A DNA stretch of 47,741 nucleotides from NCBI GenBank assembly GCA_020720385.1, contig DYOR01000008.1, positions 1-47,741 on the forward strand, in the 5' to 3' direction. The first letter of the stretch is position 1, and every line of letters starts with the position of its first letter. This stretch comes from Rubrivivax sp. Its GTDB lineage: Bacteria; Pseudomonadota; Gammaproteobacteria; Burkholderiales; Burkholderiaceae_C. A program made the position numbers and the translations under genes. Of this stretch, positions 45,523-47,741 are shown piece by piece. The notes beneath the pieces are model-generated. The model searched no databases, had not been told where the DNA came from, and saw only the letters and a list, made by a program, of their open reading frames with translations.

Positions 45523-46761
45523 TCATGCGGTCACCCCCGCAGCCTGCCGATCGACGTCGCACTCGAGCTGCATGTAGGCGCAGCGGTGGCACATGAAGCC
45601 GTCGGCGACGGCCAGCCCGTGGCGCCGGCGTATCTCGTGGTAGCCGCTGACGAGCGTCTCGAAGTAGCTGCGGATGCGCGCGTGGTAGTCGGCGCGCTGG
45701 CGCCCGCCCACCGGCCAGACGATCGAATAGATGGGCAGGATGCCGCGGCTGCAGAGGTCTTCGGCGCCGGCCAGGGCGGTGCGCGCGGCCTCCTCCCATT
45801 CCATGCCGTACTCGGGGCCGAGCTCGATGCCCGCGACCATCGCCGAATAGACCTTGCCTCGGCCGAAGGTGCGCACCGCCGTCTCCAGCGAGGCGATCCA
45901 GCGCTCGTAGCCCACGTAGCGGTTCTTGCCCGGGCTGACCTTGGCGAACAGCGGCTCGGACCACATCTCGAGGTTGAAGCACACGTACTGCACGAGACCC
46001 TCGGCGTGGAACTGCGCGATCAGGTCGTCGGGGATGGCGCCGCTGCCCAGCGTCACTGGGATGCCGCGCGTGTTCACACCCTTCACGAAACGCGCCAGCT
46101 GCAGGAAGCGTTCGCCTTCCTTGCGCCAGTCGGTGAGCGAGCCGCCCACGAGGTAGATGTGGCGGATCTCGGCCTGCCCGAGCACGGCCTCGAGTGCCTC
46201 GTGCATGCGCTCGAGCGTGGGCTGCAGGATCTCCACCCGGCCCGTCACCTGCCCCAGGTGCTTGGTGCGTTCGTCGGGCGCGCCGTAGGCGCAGAAGGTG
46301 CAGCGCATGGAGTCGCCTTCATGCTTGTGCAGGAAGTACTCGCAGCCCGGGGCGACGTTGATGATGAGCATGTCACCATGCACCGTCAGGCCCGCCTGGG
46401 CGAACGGCATCCCGTCGCTCGTTTTCTGCGTCAACCAGGGCCGCAGCGGCTCGAAGCCGATCGCCACCTCGAGCCCACTGCGGTCGTCGATGAGCTGGTA
46501 GCCCTGCGCGGGGTCGCCTTCCACGTGCCAGGGTGAGTCGCCGTCGCCGAGGATGCGGATCTCGGTGCCGTCGGCGGTGTTGATGAGGTAGGGGATGGTG
46601 GCGATGCCGCGGCCCGTGGGATCGGGCTCCCCTTCCTTGAAGCGGTAGGGGTAGTAGTTGGGCATGGAGTGCGCGGCCGCCTGGCCCAGCGCGGGCGTGT
46701 AGCGTATGCCTTCGCACATCACCTGCACCTTCAGCGCTGGCGAACCGGTGAGCGTGGTCAT
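45523..46761 (-). CDS. radical SAM protein with atypical cysteine spacing
   Basis: 412 residues. The cluster-binding region reads GCEYFLHKHEGDSMRCTFCAYG, so the three Cys are spaced Cx13Cx2C instead of the usual Cx3Cx2C. After it come HIYLVGGSLTDWRKEGERFLQLARF and LGSGAIPDDLIAQFHAEGLVQYVCFNLE, consistent with a radical SAM barrel. A C-terminal FMCHRCAYMQLEC provides an extra Cys set (Cx2Cx7C) that could hold a second iron-sulfur cluster or metal. Substrate unknown. It is the first gene of the minus-strand run and diverges from the VTT gene; it may modify a product that the O-methyltransferase finishes (inference). Confidence 0.85.
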   Translation of the reverse strand: MTTLTGSPALKVQVMCEGIRYTPALGQAAAHSMPNYYPYRFKEGEPDPTGRGIATIPYLINTADGTEIRILGDGDSPWHVEGDPAQGYQLIDDRSGLEVAIGFEPLRPWLTQKTSDGMPFAQAGLTVHGDMLIINVAPGCEYFLHKHEGDSMRCTFCAYGAPDERTKHLGQVTGRVEILQPTLERMHEALEAVLGQAEIRHIYLVGGSLTDWRKEGERFLQLARFVKGVNTRGIPVTLGSGAIPDDLIAQFHAEGLVQYVCFNLEMWSEPLFAKVSPGKNRYVGYERWIASLETAVRTFGRGKVYSAMVAGIELGPEYGMEWEEAARTALAGAEDLCSRGILPIYSIVWPVGGRQRADYHARIRSYFETLVSGYHEIRRRHGLAVADGFMCHRCAYMQLECDVDRQAAGVTA

Positions 46762-46856
46762 GTCGGCCGTTCCTCGTTGCTGCGTGAAGTCTGCGCGCCC
46801 CGCGTGTGCAGCCGGGCCGCCTTCCCCACGGGTTCTTCTGCTATGGTTGTTTGATC

Positions 46857-47474
46857 ATGCCACGCAGCCCCGGCCGTGCCGCGTTCATTATTGCCGCCTC
46901 CCTGTGTGTTCCGCTGCTGCCGTTCATCGTCATCGGCGAGCTGCCGGGCGAGCGCTGGCTCTCCGCCACCGACACCCATGCCCTGCGCTTCGCCCTCACC
47001 GGCGCGGGGCTGCTCGCGGCCGACGTGCTGCTGCCGATTCCGTCGAGCATCGTCGGCAGCATGCTCGGTGCGCGGCTGGGCTTCGGCGCGGGCTTTGCGG
47101 CGGCCTTCGCCGGCATGATGACGGGGCAATCGCTCGCCTATCTCGTCAGCCGCACGCTGCTGCGCCGTCGCAGCGGCGAGCTGCCCGCGGCGCCCACGCT
47201 GGCCGCCGTGTTCCTCAGCCGCCCGGTGCCGGTGCTGGCCGAGGCCGTGGCCATCGCCGCGGGTGCGGCGCGGCTGAGCTGGCCGCAGTTCCTGCTCGCC
47301 TGCGGCGCGGGCAACGCGGTCTACGCCGCTGCGCTGGCGCTCAACGGCGCGCAGCTCATGCCCGGTGCCCTCATCGGCCCCGGCCTGTTGCCGCCCATGC
47401 TGCTGCCGGTGGTGGCGTGGCTCGTCTGGCGCAGGTTTCGTCGCCCACCCCAAACCGGACAACCAGGAGATTGA
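46857..47474 (+). CDS. VTT/DedA-type membrane protein
   Basis: 205 residues from ATG 46857 (GTG 46806 is an upstream alternative, not favoured because it adds a non-hydrophobic leader). Five or six membrane helices; the central segment DVLLPIPSSIVGSMLGARLGFGAGFAAAFAGMMTG has the VTT-domain build with the re-entrant Pro-rich loop and GxxxGxxxG-type glycines. VTT proteins (DedA, TVP38) are lipid scramblases or transporters for undecaprenyl phosphate or phospholipids. Which lipid is moved here is not readable. The next gene starts 4 bp after its stop, making a two-gene unit. Confidence 0.8.
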   Translation: MPRSPGRAAFIIAASLCVPLLPFIVIGELPGERWLSATDTHALRFALTGAGLLAADVLLPIPSSIVGSMLGARLGFGAGFAAAFAGMMTGQSLAYLVSRTLLRRRSGELPAAPTLAAVFLSRPVPVLAEAVAIAAGAARLSWPQFLLACGAGNAVYAAALALNGAQLMPGALIGPGLLPPMLLPVVAWLVWRRFRRPPQTGQPGD

Positions 47475-47478
47475 CCCC

Positions 47479-47741
47479 ATGCTGTTCATGCTCACCAATC
47501 GCACGCGCAAGGACCTGAGCGCGGACCAGTACGCCGAACTCGCCACGCTGGCCAAGGCCTTCTATGCCGCTATCCCGCCGGAGGTGAAGATCCGCGGCGA
47601 GTGGGCCGCCACCGACTACTCGAACAACTACTCGCTGCTCGAGGCGCCGGACATCGATACCGTGCGCCGCATCCAGGCGCCGTTCGCCAAGTTCACCGAG
47701 ACGCTGATCGTGCCGGTGACGGCGATTTCGGGGTGGACGGC
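47479..47741 (+). CDS. DUF3303-like small protein (3' end cut by window)
   Basis: Open from ATG 47479 to the window edge, 87 codons. An AGGAG ribosome site sits 11 bp upstream. MLFMLTNRTRKDLSADQYAEL ... IRGEWAATDYSNNYSLLEAPD ... ETLIVPVTAISGW has the ferredoxin-like alpha/beta pattern of DUF3303 and dimeric barrel proteins. Function unknown. It is coupled to the VTT gene. Confidence 0.55.
   Translation, partial: MLFMLTNRTRKDLSADQYAELATLAKAFYAAIPPEVKIRGEWAATDYSNNYSLLEAPDIDTVRRIQAPFAKFTETLIVPVTAISGWT

Overview
The window is about 70% GC, densely packed and free of insertion sequences, rRNA, tRNA or CRISPR. Gene content (cNor-type nitric oxide reductase operon, ornithine-lipid type acyltransferase, Pho-box-controlled lipid genes, ebo cluster) and the style of its intergenic hairpin repeats suggest a chromosomal segment of a betaproteobacterium in the order Burkholderiales, probably near the Rubrivivax/Leptothrix/Methylibium lineage. 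That placement is inference from gene content, not a database match. Genes are tightly packed, often with ATGA/GTGA/TTGA overlaps, and nearly every long ORF opposite a real gene is a high-GC shadow.

Layout. (1) 1-1004: 3'-truncated UDP-glucuronate 4-epimerase-type gene. (2) 1209-8180: a RutE-type nitroreductase diverges from a nitric oxide reductase operon, norC-norB-norQ-polyferredoxin-norD-dnr. A perfect FNR/DNR-type palindrome lies between them and the last gene encodes a matching Crp/Fnr regulator. (3) 8426-11444: an EAL-CBS-GGDEF cyclic-di-GMP protein and a DAHP synthase. (4) 11588-20650: a membrane-lipid island with an OlsB-like N-acyltransferase, a PlcP/LpxH-like metallophosphoesterase, a GT28 glycosyltransferase, phosphatidylserine decarboxylase, a membrane-anchored class III aminotransferase, a small Mpo1-like membrane protein, a GT4 glycosyltransferase and an LplT-like transporter. 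Several of its promoters carry 7-bp repeats at exact 11-bp spacing that look like PhoB binding sites, so I read it as a phosphate-starvation lipid-remodelling locus: phospholipid to diacylglycerol, then to glycolipids, plus ornithine lipid. (5) 20650-25215: a long inverted-repeat element, a CYTH-CHAD protein, an H1-tail/ribbon-helix-helix-like protein, a 72-residue unknown and an atypical pyruvate-kinase-like protein. (6) 25265-32390: a complete ebo cluster in the order eboF-A-B-D-E-C, followed by a DUF2478 gene, all on the minus strand. (7) 32674-46761: a 14-kb minus-strand run encoding a radical SAM protein, a methyltransferase, a YdjY-domain secreted protein, membrane proteins, a secreted alpha/alpha-toroid (terpene-cyclase-fold) protein, a MoxR ATPase, a DUF58 protein, a BatA-like protein and a double-VWA protein. 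The MoxR/DUF58/VWA core recalls metallocofactor-insertion modules such as mxaRSACKL, but the partners are different. I recognise no described system with this composition. (8) 46857-47741: a VTT-family membrane protein and a partial DUF3303-like gene.

The strongest candidates for undescribed biology are the MoxR/VWA/toroid/radical-SAM operon (7) and the multi-unit Pho-box lipid island (4). All calls were made by reading the sequence; no searches were run.
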